From NCBI GenBank assembly GCA_017999985.1, contig JAGNKU010000024.1:1-39007 (forward strand): a DNA stretch of 39,007 bases, read 5' to 3'. A program made the position numbers and the translations under genes. Below the pieces are notes generated by a model that saw only the letters and a program-made list of their open reading frames with translations, did no database searches and was not told the origin of the DNA. Below, in pieces: positions 25,138 through 33,281 of the stretch (position 1 is the first letter of the stretch; each line of letters opens with the position of its first letter). The DNA is from Phycisphaerae bacterium. Lineage in GTDB: Bacteria; Planctomycetota; Phycisphaerae; UBA1845; Fen-1342.

Positions 25138-26165
25138 GCCGACGACCCTCCCGTGGCGCCCGACGGCGGCGACGCGGCCGCGGTGGCATGCACGAAGGCC
25201 CGCGCAGTCGCGAGCCCTGCTTCCGCGTCTTCCCGGCGCGGCTCCCAGGCGGCGTACTTCACGAAGTCGCACGCCTCCAGGAACTGCCGCAGGCGCTCCG
25301 CGTCGTAAGGCACGGCCCGCCGGTCGCGCGCCAGGACTGCCAGGAACTCCTCCGTCGTCATCTCGGGCGCCGCCAGGCCGAACTTGCGTTCGATGTAGCT
25401 GCGCACCACCTCGGTCAGCCGGTAGTAGTATTCCCGCATTCGGCCGCGCTCGCACCAATCGCCGCCCGCCAGGTCGGCCAGCGCGCGCAGCGCCCACACC
25501 TCCGGAAGGATTGGCGGCGCAGGTCGCAGCATCCAGCGCCGGAGCGCCCGGAAGGCGCGCCACGCGCCGATCAGGAGCACTACCGCGCCCGCCGCAAGCG
25601 TGATGCGCATCCACAGCGGCATCGGCGGTTTTGGCGGGAGCAGCGCCCCCGTGATGTCGCGCGGTTGCTCCGGGCGGTCCTGGTCGGTCAGGGCCGAGCG
25701 TACCTCGATCTTGAGCACGCTGCTGACCAGCTCGCTGTCCAGTGCGGGCTGCGACTCCGCCGGATCGGATCGACGACCATACCGCGCGGTAAGTGCCGGC
25801 ACTTCCAGCGGGCCGGAGACCAGTGCGTCGATCTCGAAGGCGCGCCGCCAGACGAGGCCGGTCGCCCCCGGGCGCGGGTCCGGCGTGTCGATCAGCCGGG
25901 CCGGCAACTCGCCGAAGTCCTGCACGGTGGGCAGCGCGACGAGGAAATCCTCGGGCGTCTCAACGGCGACCGTCACTGAGATCACGTCGCCGACGGCCGG
26001 CTTATGCGGGCCGGCCACGACGGTCAGCTTCAGCGGGCCACGCTCGACGACGTCTTGCAACCGGTCGGGTGCGGCCGGGGTCTGCGGCCGGCAGGCCCCG
26101 AGGACCAGCAGCAGCGGCCACAGCGAGTGCCGCGCTGTGCGGATGTGACGCCGCCGAATCGTCAT
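25134..26165 (-). CDS. BatD-like lipoprotein with cytoplasmic DUF4381-type tail
   Basis: 343 residues. The N terminus PLLLVLGAC (Cys25) is a good lipobox. An immunoglobulin-like beta domain follows (about 45-150, KPAVGDVISVTVAVETPEDF), as in BatD proteins. A membrane helix lies near residues 183-200 (ITLAAGAVVLLIGAW), then a helical tail with MREYYYRLTEVVRSYIERKFG, characteristic of the DUF4381 partner in MoxR/DUF58 operons. Both ends overlap neighbours as ATGA, so translation is coupled. A lipid anchor plus one internal helix would put the tail in the cytoplasm. The exact family name is uncertain. Confidence 0.8.
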   Translation of the reverse strand: MTIRRRHIRTARHSLWPLLLVLGACRPQTPAAPDRLQDVVERGPLKLTVVAGPHKPAVGDVISVTVAVETPEDFLVALPTVQDFGELPARLIDTPDPRPGATGLVWRRAFEIDALVSGPLEVPALTARYGRRSDPAESQPALDSELVSSVLKIEVRSALTDQDRPEQPRDITGALLPPKPPMPLWMRITLAAGAVVLLIGAWRAFRALRRWMLRPAPPILPEVWALRALADLAGGDWCERGRMREYYYRLTEVVRSYIERKFGLAAPEMTTEEFLAVLARDRRAVPYDAERLRQFLEACDFVKYAAWEPRREDAEAGLATARAFVHATAAASPPSGATGGSSA

Positions 26166-27037
26166 CGCCGCCGCTCCCGCCGCCGGAAGAAGGTGGTGAG
26201 CGGCTCGATAAACGGCGTGCCGGTGCGTACCTCGACCGCATCCAGACGCACCTTGCGGAATTCGCTGCGCAGCCGCTCGGCCCGCCGGCGCGCGAGCTCG
26301 GCGAACCGCGTTCGCACGGCCCGCGAACTGGTATCCACCAGCAACTGTTCGCCGGTCTCCGGGTCGAGCAATTCCACGTAGCGCACCGGGGGCAACTCGT
26401 GCTCGCGCTCATCGCGCACCACGACCGGAATCAGGTCGTGCCGATGCCGCACGATCCGCAGCGCCCCGGTGAACTCGGGGGCCTGGAAATCGCTGATCAG
26501 GAACACAACCGCCCGCCGCCGCAGCACGCGGTTCAGGTACTCCAAGGCGCCACCGACATCGGTGCCGCGCCCCGCGGGTGCATGGTAGAGCAGCTCGCGG
26601 ACCACGCGGAGCACGTGGCGCGTCCCCTTGCGGGCCGGGACGAAGCGCTCGATCCGGTCGGTGAAGAGAATGAGGCCGACCTTGTCGTTGTTCTGGATCG
26701 CGGAGAAGGCGAGCGTCGCCCCGAGCTCGGCCACCAGCTCGCGCTTGAGCTGGTCCCGCGTGCCGAAGTCCTGCGAGGCGCTGACATCCACGAGCAGCAC
26801 GACGGTCAGCTCGCGCTCCTCGCGGTAGTTCTTGACGAAAGGCCGGCCCACGCGGGCGGTTACGTTCCAGTCGATGGTGCGCACATCGTCGCCGGGCTGG
26901 TACTCACGGACCTCCTCGAACTCCATCCCGCGGCCTTTGAAGGCGGAGTGATACTGACCGGCGAAGATGTCATTCACCATCGCCGAGGTGATGATCTGGA
27001 TGCGACGGACCTTCTTGAGAACTTCTGCCGGGATCAT
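26162..27037 (-). CDS. DUF58 protein, first gene of the Bat operon
   Basis: 291 residues from ATG 27037; the longer open frame upstream (to 27193) is unlike the family and would cross the promoter at 27091-27118. The hallmark GRGMEFEEVREYQPGDDVRTIDWNV region (36-59) is intact, followed by a VWA-like part with DVSAS (84-88), FLISDF and VVVRDERE. DUF58 proteins normally work with a MoxR AAA+ ATPase. No moxR is found between this gene and the terminator upstream of it. It is predicted cytoplasmic and partner-binding. Confidence 0.92.
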   Translation of the reverse strand: MIPAEVLKKVRRIQIITSAMVNDIFAGQYHSAFKGRGMEFEEVREYQPGDDVRTIDWNVTARVGRPFVKNYREERELTVVLLVDVSASQDFGTRDQLKRELVAELGATLAFSAIQNNDKVGLILFTDRIERFVPARKGTRHVLRVVRELLYHAPAGRGTDVGGALEYLNRVLRRRAVVFLISDFQAPEFTGALRIVRHRHDLIPVVVRDEREHELPPVRYVELLDPETGEQLLVDTSSRAVRTRFAELARRRAERLRSEFRKVRLDAVEVRTGTPFIEPLTTFFRRRERRR

Positions 27038-27090
27038 CGCCTGGTCAATCCGCCGTTGCCCCACGCGGGCGTACTCAAGCCAGGCCGCGA

Positions 27091-27118
27091 ATTGTACCGG
27101 CGCAGCGGCGCCTGCGAA
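27091..27118 (-). promoter_or_regulatory. Likely promoter of the DUF58-Bat operon
   Basis: On the minus strand: TTCGCA (27118-27113), 16 bases, TACAAT (27096-27091), preceded by GG as in other GGTACAAT sites. The start near 27084 gives a leader of about 45 bases. A terminator lies upstream, so the operon appears transcriptionally independent. Confidence 0.6.
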
Positions 27119-27198
27119 ACGCGCCCCGTGGAGAGTCGCCGGCGCGGGGGTCCTTGGTGCCCGCCGAGGTCGGGGCCCCACCGGCCGGCCCATATGAC

Positions 27199-27245
27199 AA
27201 ACCGGGCGCGCGTCGATCTTGCTCCGATCAACGCGCGCCCGGTTT
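27199..27245 (-). terminator. Strong hairpin terminator after the PEP-CTERM gene
   Basis: Arms AAACCGGGCGCGCGT (27199-27213) and ACGCGCGCCCGGTTT (27231-27245) pair perfectly over 15 bp. An inner GATC/GATC pairs after one mismatch, around a 7-base loop. It lies 37 bases beyond the stop of the minus-strand PEP-CTERM gene. The T-run is short (TTT), and the A's of one arm pair with it. Confidence 0.75.
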
Positions 27246-27282
27246 CACGCCGACCTACGCGGGCGCAGTCGGCCGTCGCCCA

Positions 27283-27963
27283 CTAGCGACGTCGCAGCCC
27301 CAGGGCCGCCAACGCGAGCAGCGCCAGCGACGTCGGCTCCGGAACGCCGAAATACACGTTGTCCCAGCCGACGTCCTCGATGAACGCCTCGCCGGCCGAT
27401 TCGTTGAGCACCGCACTCTGAATCGGATCGGTGCTGACGATGCCGATGAAGAAGTTGTTGTCCGGCCCGGCGTTCGGCGCACCCCAAACCGGTATGGGCA
27501 CGCTGGCGATCAGCGCGCCGGCGGCGTTGAAGAAGTCCAGGGTCTCGATGAAGCCGGGGGTGGTGAGCTCATTGTCGAGCACCCACATGCCCACCGCGAA
27601 CTGCGGCGTCGTCAGATCCAATTGCAGGCGTTCGTCGACGCCGGCCCCGCCAAACGGGAAGAGCGCGTTCGGGATCGAGCGCGGCTCGTATTGCGCGTTG
27701 TCGCCCAGCGCGCGCAGTCCGAATCCGCCGGGCTGCGAGAACGTGACCCCCTGGCCGGCCCACTCGTTGCCGGTCAGAACCGTGTCCGGAGGGACGCTGT
27801 CGAAGTCGATCATCGTCAGCGCACCCGTCGCGGCCAGGAAGGCAGTTTCCTGGGGCTCCTGAAAAGCAAGCCCGAAGGTCGGGTCAAAAAACAGTGTGTA
27901 AGACGCGAGCGCAGGCGCCGCCAACAGACCGACCACAACCAACACAGCCAACCGTCGTGTCAT
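27283..27963 (-). CDS. PEP-CTERM sorting-signal protein
   Basis: 226 residues from ATG 27963 (GAGGAG at 27976-27971, 7-base spacing). Signal peptide RRLAVLVVVGLLAAPALA, a beta-rich extracellular body (TMIDFDSVPPDTVLTG, FAVGMWVLDNE, WDNVYFG), and a textbook C-terminal tag: VPEPTSLALLALAALGLRRR. In PEP-CTERM systems an exosortase removes this tag and attaches or releases the protein. No exosortase gene is in the window. The body has the look of DUF4465-like or lectin-like exported domains, but the family is not certain. Confidence 0.9.
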   Translation of the reverse strand: MTRRLAVLVVVGLLAAPALASYTLFFDPTFGLAFQEPQETAFLAATGALTMIDFDSVPPDTVLTGNEWAGQGVTFSQPGGFGLRALGDNAQYEPRSIPNALFPFGGAGVDERLQLDLTTPQFAVGMWVLDNELTTPGFIETLDFFNAAGALIASVPIPVWGAPNAGPDNNFFIGIVSTDPIQSAVLNESAGEAFIEDVGWDNVYFGVPEPTSLALLALAALGLRRR

Positions 27964-28118
27964 CACCTTTCTCCTCTGCTTAATACCACTCCTGCGAACT
28001 CCGGCCGCGAGCACGGAAGCGGCCCAGCGCCACGCTCGCGACAATTCCACGTGACCTTCGCCGCGATCGAAGGAACTGACCGCCGCAGCACACCAGACTT
28101 CGTCCCAGTAACCGCACC

Positions 28119-28124
28119 ATTATA
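28119..28124 (-). promoter_or_regulatory. -10 box for the PEP-CTERM gene
   Basis: A perfect TATAAT on the minus strand. The best -35 at 17 bases (TGGGAA) is poor. The implied leader is about 150 bases. It sits immediately downstream of the larE terminator, as expected for a new transcription unit. Confidence 0.5.
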
Positions 28125-28148
28125 GCCCCGGCGGGAGTAATTTCCCAT

Positions 28149-28219
28149 AAAAAAACGCCCCCGCCCACCCACGCCGCCGAGCCTGTCCGGACCGCCATCT
28201 GACAGACGCGGGCGCGTTT
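28149..28219 (-). terminator. Intrinsic terminator of the psd-pssA-larE operon
   Basis: On the minus strand an outer stem of 12 bp with one mismatch (28208-28219 with 28153-28164) is followed by a run of seven T's at 28155-28149. The loop is long (about 43 bases) and can fold internally. It begins 20 bases past the larE stop. Confidence 0.65.
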
Positions 28220-28238
28220 CCGCGACGCAACGCGCCAC

Positions 28239-29078
28239 TCACGTGCCCCCCAGCCCGACTTGCCGGGGTACGACCTCGTTCAAGCTACCCGAGCGGAAAC
28301 CACGCAGATCGAGCGCGACGTACTGGAATCCCAGCTCCCGGAGCCGGGCGTCCACTCGGGCCCGCAGCTCGGCATCCGCGAACCGGTCCAGATCCGTGGC
28401 CGGCACCTCGATCCGGGCCAGTTGCGCATGGTGCCGCACGCGGCATTCCGCGAAGCCCAGCTCACGCAGATACGTCTCGGCGGCGTCGATTCGCTGCAGC
28501 TTTTCCGGCGTCACGGGCTCGCCATACGGGATACGCGACGACAGGCAGGGTGACGCGGGCTTGGCATGAATTAAAATGCCCAGTGCCGCGCCGATTTGGC
28601 GCACTTCGGCCTTGGTGATGCCGACCTCAGCCAACGGCGCCAGGACGTGCTGCTCATTGGCCGCCTGCAAACCGGGCCGGAAATCGCCGAGATCGTCCCG
28701 GTTCGTGCCGCCGACAACGGCCCGGTAGCCACGTGCGGCGGCCAGCGGCACCAGCCGGGAGTACAGCTCGGTCTTGCAGTAGTAGCAGCGCTCGCTCGGG
28801 TTCGAAACGTAGCGCGGGTCAGCAAATTCCGCGGTGTCGAGGAACTCATGCGCGGCGCCCAGCTCGGCGGCGAGCGCGGCGACGGAATTCAGCTCGGCAC
28901 GCGGGACACTAGGGCTGCGGCCGGTCACCGCCAGCACGCGCGAGGACCCCAGCGTGCGGACCGCCACCTTGAGCAGGACAGCGCTGTCCACCCCGCCCGA
29001 GAACGCCACCACGACCGATTCGAGCGCCCGCAGGCGCTGCTCGAGCGCGTTCAATTTACGGGCCACTTGCTCCTGCAT
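28239..29078 (-). CDS. larE: LarE-type sulfur transferase (PP-loop)
   Basis: 279 residues from ATG 29078 (a GGAG lies 8 bases upstream). PP-loop SGGVDS (27-32) for ATP, then RCYYCKTELY (Cys98, Cys101), GGTNRDDLGDFRPG, and KPASPCLSSRIPYG (Cys178), which matches the loop holding the sacrificial Cys of LarE. LarE donates sulfur to the nickel-pincer nucleotide cofactor of lactate racemase and related enzymes. LarB, LarC and LarA are not in the window, and the gene is last in a phospholipid operon. Its acceptor is therefore unknown. The lack of further clustered Cys near the C terminus suggests the single-Cys sacrificial type. Confidence 0.92.
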   Translation of the reverse strand: MQEQVARKLNALEQRLRALESVVVAFSGGVDSAVLLKVAVRTLGSSRVLAVTGRSPSVPRAELNSVAALAAELGAAHEFLDTAEFADPRYVSNPSERCYYCKTELYSRLVPLAAARGYRAVVGGTNRDDLGDFRPGLQAANEQHVLAPLAEVGITKAEVRQIGAALGILIHAKPASPCLSSRIPYGEPVTPEKLQRIDAAETYLRELGFAECRVRHHAQLARIEVPATDLDRFADAELRARVDARLRELGFQYVALDLRGFRSGSLNEVVPRQVGLGGT

Positions 29079-29118
29079 GAGCTCCGCTCCGGCTCCCGCG
29101 GCTGCGCACCGCTCGATT

Positions 29119-30060
29119 CTAGCCCGGTTTTTCCCCGGCGCGGGCCGCGGCCGCGGTCCCGTGGCCGCGCCGCAGCAGGCCCAGCACGATGCCGCTGACG
29201 ACGTACCCAAAGGCCAGCACGACCAGCAGCAACTCGAACGAATACCAGCCAATCCCGAGAATGACGATCAACCAGACCAGGTGCGTGGGCGGATGCCGGC
29301 GGCGCACATACACGTTGAAAATATGCACGTAATCGAACCGGCTCACCATCAGCAGCCCGACCGCGAACGCGGCCAGCGCGATCACCCAGCGCGACACGTC
29401 CGGCCAGTTCACATTCCAGGCCGCAAACCCCGTGTGCCGCAGCCGCTCGTGCAGCGCGAGCAGCGCGGCCATGGCCGCCGCCGCCCCGGGGCTGGGCAGC
29501 CCGCTGAAGGCGCGCTGCCCCTCCTCGCTTTTCACGTTCTCGGCGTTGTAGCGCGCCAACCGGATCGCGGCGCAACTCAGGTATACCAGCGCGCACAGCA
29601 ACCCCACGCTGAACTGCGGCCGCGACGCGTCGGGCTCCTCAGCCAGCGCTCCCGGGGCCGGTCGCAACAACAGCGTCACGAACAGGGCCACGGGCGCCAC
29701 GCCGAAACTGACCACGTCCGACAGGGAGTCGAGCTGGGCCCCGAATTCGCTCGTCCGCCGGGTCAGCCGGGCCAGCCGCCCGTCCAGCGCATCGAAGATC
29801 ATCGCCAGCACGATCAGGTAGGCGCCGGCGGCGATGTGCGTTGGAAAGAGCTGCTCCAGCGCCCGGTGGAACACACGCGGTTGGATCGCGAAGTACGCGG
29901 CGTACTCGGCGCGCACCGCCAACAGGCAGCAGAAAATGGCCAGAAAGCCGCAGATCAGGTTGCCGAGCGTGGCCGCCGCCGGCAACAGGCTGATCCCGAT
30001 CAGCCGGCGCCGGTGGTGGTCCAGTTCGGTCTGCGCGTGCTTTTCCTGGTCCAGGATCAT
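29119..30060 (-). CDS. pssA: CDP-diacylglycerol-serine O-phosphatidyltransferase
   Basis: 313 residues, multi-pass membrane enzyme that condenses CDP-diacylglycerol with serine. The CDP-alcohol phosphotransferase signature is complete: DALDGRLARLTRRTSEFGAQLDSLSD pattern, with DGxxAR, then G, D and D at the proper spacing. Helices flank it (LGNLICGFLAIFCCLL, YLIVLAMIFDAL, LVWLIVILGIGWYSFELLLVVLAFGYVVSGIVLG). The first 20 residues are hydrophilic. Its ATG overlaps the psd stop as ATGA, so the two consecutive steps to phosphatidylethanolamine are translationally coupled. It is longer than most bacterial type II enzymes (about 250). Confidence 0.94.
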   Translation of the reverse strand: MILDQEKHAQTELDHHRRRLIGISLLPAAATLGNLICGFLAIFCCLLAVRAEYAAYFAIQPRVFHRALEQLFPTHIAAGAYLIVLAMIFDALDGRLARLTRRTSEFGAQLDSLSDVVSFGVAPVALFVTLLLRPAPGALAEEPDASRPQFSVGLLCALVYLSCAAIRLARYNAENVKSEEGQRAFSGLPSPGAAAAMAALLALHERLRHTGFAAWNVNWPDVSRWVIALAAFAVGLLMVSRFDYVHIFNVYVRRRHPPTHLVWLIVILGIGWYSFELLLVVLAFGYVVSGIVLGLLRRGHGTAAAARAGEKPG

Positions 30061-30713
30061 CTTTCCGGCACTGCCCGCCGGCGGGCCAGCACCGTGCGGC
30101 CGGCCTTCACCGCGTCGCCGACGGCGACACGCACTTCCCAGGCGGGATCCTCAACGAGACACACTTCGGTACGCGACCCGAGCTTGATCATACCGTAGCG
30201 CTGCCCGGCTGTCAGGCGCTCGCCCACCCGCGCCGTGCACACGATGCGCCGGGCCAGCACGCCGGCGATCTGCCGCACGCGCACCGGGCCCGGCAGCGGC
30301 GCGGCCGTCTCGAGTTCGAGCGTGTTGCTTTCATTGCGCACATCGGCGTCGGCGCGCAGCGCGTTCAGGAACTCGCCCGGGCGATAGTCCACCGCCGTCA
30401 CGCGCCCGGCGCACGGGCTGCGGTTGATGTGCACGTTGAAGACACTCAGAAAAATCATGATGCGCAAAAACTGCCGGTCGTCCGGGCCGGCCACGCCGTG
30501 CGTGATCTCGACGATCTTCCCGTCCGCCGGCGCCAGGATCAGGTCGTCGCCGACCGGGCACGCGCGGGGCGGGTCGCGGTAGAACGAGAGCAAGGCGAGC
30601 GCTATGACGGCCGGCAGGACGGCCCACCAACCCGCCAGCCACGCGCAGACGGCGGTGAGCGCTCCCCCGCCCAGCACGATCAGCGTCACTTCCAGCCGCG
30701 CGTACGGCGCCAT
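30057..30713 (-). CDS. psd: Phosphatidylserine decarboxylase, short pyruvoyl type
   Basis: 218 residues. Decarboxylates phosphatidylserine to phosphatidylethanolamine. An N-terminal membrane hairpin (LIVLGGGALTAVCAWLAGWWAVLPAVIALALLSF) is followed by PADGKIVEI, FLSVFNVHINRSPCAGRV and GMIKLGSRTEV, where Ser of the GS pair is expected to become the pyruvoyl group after self-cleavage. GGGAG overlaps the end of the upstream HAD gene and lies 5 bases before ATG 30713. The enzyme belongs to the archaetidylserine-type or PSD-A subfamily. Confidence 0.94.
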   Translation of the reverse strand: MAPYARLEVTLIVLGGGALTAVCAWLAGWWAVLPAVIALALLSFYRDPPRACPVGDDLILAPADGKIVEITHGVAGPDDRQFLRIMIFLSVFNVHINRSPCAGRVTAVDYRPGEFLNALRADADVRNESNTLELETAAPLPGPVRVRQIAGVLARRIVCTARVGERLTAGQRYGMIKLGSRTEVCLVEDPAWEVRVAVGDAVKAGRTVLARRRAVPER

Positions 30714-30725
30714 CCGCCACTCCCG

Positions 30726-31607
30726 CTATCCGGGCCACAACTCGTCGATCAACTGCGCCACGCCGCAGTCGTTATGGCTGCCGACCACGCGCTCCGCGGC
30801 GGCGCACACGGCGGGCCGCGCGTTCGCCACGGCCACGCCGAGCCCCGCCCGTTGGATCATATCCAGGTCGTTCACGTCGTCGCCCACCGCGACGGTGCGG
30901 CGCGGGTCCACGCCCCACCGCCGACACAGCTTCTCAATTCCGTACCACTTGTCCACGATCGGCGCAAAGGCCTCGATCAGCGACAGGCGGTACGGCGGCG
31001 CGTGCAGTACGTTGTGGCGGATCCGCCCGTCGAACGCGGCGCGCAACTCCTCCGAGACGACCTTTAGCACCGCGGTCTCCTCGATAATCGAGAGGCGTAG
31101 CGGGGCCGCACATCCGTCCGGCAGACGCTCCACATTCGACACCTTGCACGGCGAGCGCTCCAGCCAGGCGTCCACCGCCGGGTGGCGCCGCGGACCGGCG
31201 AGCATGTACCCGTCGCTGCCAGCCTCATCGGGGTCCGTGAGCCAGAGCACCGGGAAACCGCGCGCCTGAAACCAGTCGGTAAGCGCCAGCGCATCGGACG
31301 GCGGTATCGCCGTGCGCTCCAGCGTACGACCTGACGTCGCCTCGCTGACCAGGGCGCCAAAGACGGTGACCGTCGCATCGAGGTCGAGGCCGATCTCCGC
31401 CAGAACTGGTCGCGTCTCGGTGAACGCCCGCCCGGTGCACAGCACGATGCGGACGCCCGCCTGGTGGGCCCGGTGCAACGCCGCCCGGTTCGCGGCCGGC
31501 AACGTGTGCTCCGAGTTCAGGAGCGTACCGTCGAGGTCGATGGCCAGCAGTTCGTATTCCAATGCCGATCCCATGCGGTCGCTGCCGGCGCCGCCATGCT
31601 CGTCCAC
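30726..31607 (-). CDS. HAD-superfamily Cof-type phosphatase
   Basis: About 293 residues; ATG 31607 has GGTGGA upstream, and ATG 31574 is an alternative that begins nearer the first motif. HAD motif I is LLAIDLDGTLLNSEHTL, motif II is in IVLCTGRAF, and the final motif is VAVGDDVNDLDMIQRAGLGVAV. A cap domain of the C2 type lies between (about 95-200). Enzymes of this group dephosphorylate sugar phosphates or flavin mononucleotide; the substrate cannot be told. psd starts 12 bases after its stop, so they are probably co-transcribed. It is the likely first gene of a four-gene operon ending with larE. Confidence 0.9.
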   Translation of the reverse strand: MDEHGGAGSDRMGSALEYELLAIDLDGTLLNSEHTLPAANRAALHRAHQAGVRIVLCTGRAFTETRPVLAEIGLDLDATVTVFGALVSEATSGRTLERTAIPPSDALALTDWFQARGFPVLWLTDPDEAGSDGYMLAGPRRHPAVDAWLERSPCKVSNVERLPDGCAAPLRLSIIEETAVLKVVSEELRAAFDGRIRHNVLHAPPYRLSLIEAFAPIVDKWYGIEKLCRRWGVDPRRTVAVGDDVNDLDMIQRAGLGVAVANARPAVCAAAERVVGSHNDCGVAQLIDELWPG

Positions 31608-31712
31608 CGTGGGCGGCGCGCGGGTTGAGCGGCCAAGTCGCTATTCTGGCGGATTCGGCGGCCGCGGGAAAGTCGGGCCGCGACGGATCCCCTGTTGCCC
31701 GGGGGCGCGCGG

Positions 31713-31718
31713 TATACT
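31713..31718 (+). promoter_or_regulatory. -10 box for nadK
   Basis: GGTATACT with TATACT at 31713-31718, about 70 bases before ATG 31790. The -35 region at the right distance (CCCTGT) is poor, so the assignment is tentative. Confidence 0.45.
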
Positions 31719-31789
31719 GCGCGCTGGGATAGCGTTTGCCGCGGGCCTGCACGAAAGACGCACCGCGGGTGTCCCCATGAGCAGCCGTT

Positions 31790-32671
31790 ATGACCAACCC
31801 GGATGAAGCTGCCGGCCGCGTCACGCGACCGGTCCATAGCGTCGCGATCATCGGCTCACCTGACAAGCCCGGGGCGGCCGAGACACTGGCCCGCGCCGGC
31901 CGCTGGCTGGCGGGCCGGACGGCAGTCGTCTTCAGCGACATCACCTATGACAGCCGGAAGGCGATCGCTGCGCGGCCCGACCTTCTCATCGTCCTTGGCG
32001 GCGACGGCACGCTCATCGCCGCGGTCCATGGACTGCGCGAGCGCCAAGTGCCGATCGTCGGCGTGAATCTCGGCAAGCTCGGCTACCTCGCGGATTTCAC
32101 CATCGACGAGCTCGAAAGCGAAGGCGACTTCCTGTTCTGCGGCGACCTGCCGATCACACGCCGGGCCATGATGGATGTGCGGGTGGTCCGCGCCGATGTG
32201 CACGAGCCCGCGTCGCCCGCCGTCAATGACTGCGTGGTCTTCGCCGGCCCGCCGTTCCACATGATCGAAATGGTCGTCGAGGTGGACGGCGACGAAGTGG
32301 CGTACATCCGCGGCGACGGCGTGATCGTAGCGACACCGTCCGGATCGACCGCGCACAACCTGGCCGCGGGCGGCCCCATCCTGGAGCCGACGGGCGAGGC
32401 GTTCATCCTCACCCCCATCTGTCCACAGGCGCTCAGCTACCGGCCGCTGGTGCTGGCGGCCAGCCGGCGGATTTCCATTCGCATCGCCCAGGCAAACCCC
32501 GGCACGACGGTCGCGACCGATGGGCGCATCGTCCAGCCGCTGCAGGTCGGCGACCGCATCCTCATTTCCCGCTACAACGCGGACTTTCTCCTGGTCCGCA
32601 ACCCGCGTCACTCCGAATGGCACGCCCTCCGCCGCAAGCTCCGCTGGGGCGAAGGGCCGAACATGCACTAG
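31790..32671 (+). CDS. nadK: NAD kinase
   Basis: 293 residues. Phosphorylates NAD to NADP with ATP or polyphosphate. Motifs: LLIVLGGDGTLIAAVHGL (GGDGT with catalytic Asp), VGVNLGKLGYLADF, NDCVV in place of the more common NE pair, and the Gly-rich GDGVIVATPSGSTAHNLAAGGP, where Tyr of the common STAY is His. TDGRIVQPLQVGD near the end is typical. Cytoplasmic. Divergent from the HAD-psd operon. Confidence 0.94.
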   Translation: MTNPDEAAGRVTRPVHSVAIIGSPDKPGAAETLARAGRWLAGRTAVVFSDITYDSRKAIAARPDLLIVLGGDGTLIAAVHGLRERQVPIVGVNLGKLGYLADFTIDELESEGDFLFCGDLPITRRAMMDVRVVRADVHEPASPAVNDCVVFAGPPFHMIEMVVEVDGDEVAYIRGDGVIVATPSGSTAHNLAAGGPILEPTGEAFILTPICPQALSYRPLVLAASRRISIRIAQANPGTTVATDGRIVQPLQVGDRILISRYNADFLLVRNPRHSEWHALRRKLRWGEGPNMH

Positions 32672-32732
32672 CCCACTGCGTACCCCGGCGACACGCCCCC
32701 CCCACCGCCGGCCGCCAGGGCGGGGCGCCGCG

Positions 32733-33092
32733 TCAGTGCGCCGGACCGATCTCGGCGTCCAGCTCATCGACCAGCGCCACCGCCCGCCGCAGGTGCGGGA
32801 TGACGATCGACCCGCCGATGACCAGGCCGACGTTGAACGCCTCGAAAAGCTGCGCGTCGGTCACACCCAGTTCCTTGCAGCGGATCACGTGGTACGCGAT
32901 GCAGTCATCGCAGCGCAGCACCAGCGACCCGACGAGGCCGGCGATCTCCTTCGTCCGCGCATCGAGCGCGCCGTCCTCGTATGCCTTGGCATCCAGCGTG
33001 AAGAACCGGTTGATCTGCAGGTTGCCCGCCTGCAGGATGCGCTCGTTCATCCGCTCGCGGAATTCGCGAAACCCGTTCAGCCGTTCAGACAT
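32733..33092 (-). CDS. Carboxymuconolactone decarboxylase / AhpD-family protein
   Basis: 119 residues from ATG 33092, set by GGAGG 6 bases before it. All-helical CMD/AhpD-like fold with the redox motif CDDCIAYHVIRCKELGV: the two Cys of CxxC plus the downstream His seen in AhpD-type peroxidase partners. The end (AVALVDELDAEI) matches the short stand-alone group. It probably takes part in thiol or peroxide chemistry rather than aromatic degradation, since no such pathway genes are near. No signal peptide. Convergent with nadK. Confidence 0.9.
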   Translation of the reverse strand: MSERLNGFREFRERMNERILQAGNLQINRFFTLDAKAYEDGALDARTKEIAGLVGSLVLRCDDCIAYHVIRCKELGVTDAQLFEAFNVGLVIGGSIVIPHLRRAVALVDELDAEIGPAH

Positions 33093-33184
33093 GCCTTCCT
33101 CCACACGCGCCCCGCCGTCGCCCGGCCAGCCGGCCAGCCACCACCATTAGACCGCGTCCGGCCGTGCCCCGCACCTCCGCGCGG

Positions 33185-33213
33185 TTGACGCTGCCCCGCC
33201 GTCGCCGCAGAAT
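33185..33213 (+). promoter_or_regulatory. Sigma70-type promoter of lnt
   Basis: TTGACG (33185-33190), 17 bases, CAGAAT (33208-33213). The inferred start near 33220 gives a leader of about 60 bases before ATG 33282. Confidence 0.7.
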
Positions 33214-33281
33214 CAACCCCCAATCCGTCGGCCACTGCCGCCCGAAACCGGCCCCGACGGGCTCTGCCCTGACGGACGGCC

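Noticed and set aside
28790..28815. GGTTCGAAAC-like stretch as a tRNA T-loop
   Set aside because: It is inside larE, encodes the SNPSERC residues, and has no matching acceptor or anticodon arms.
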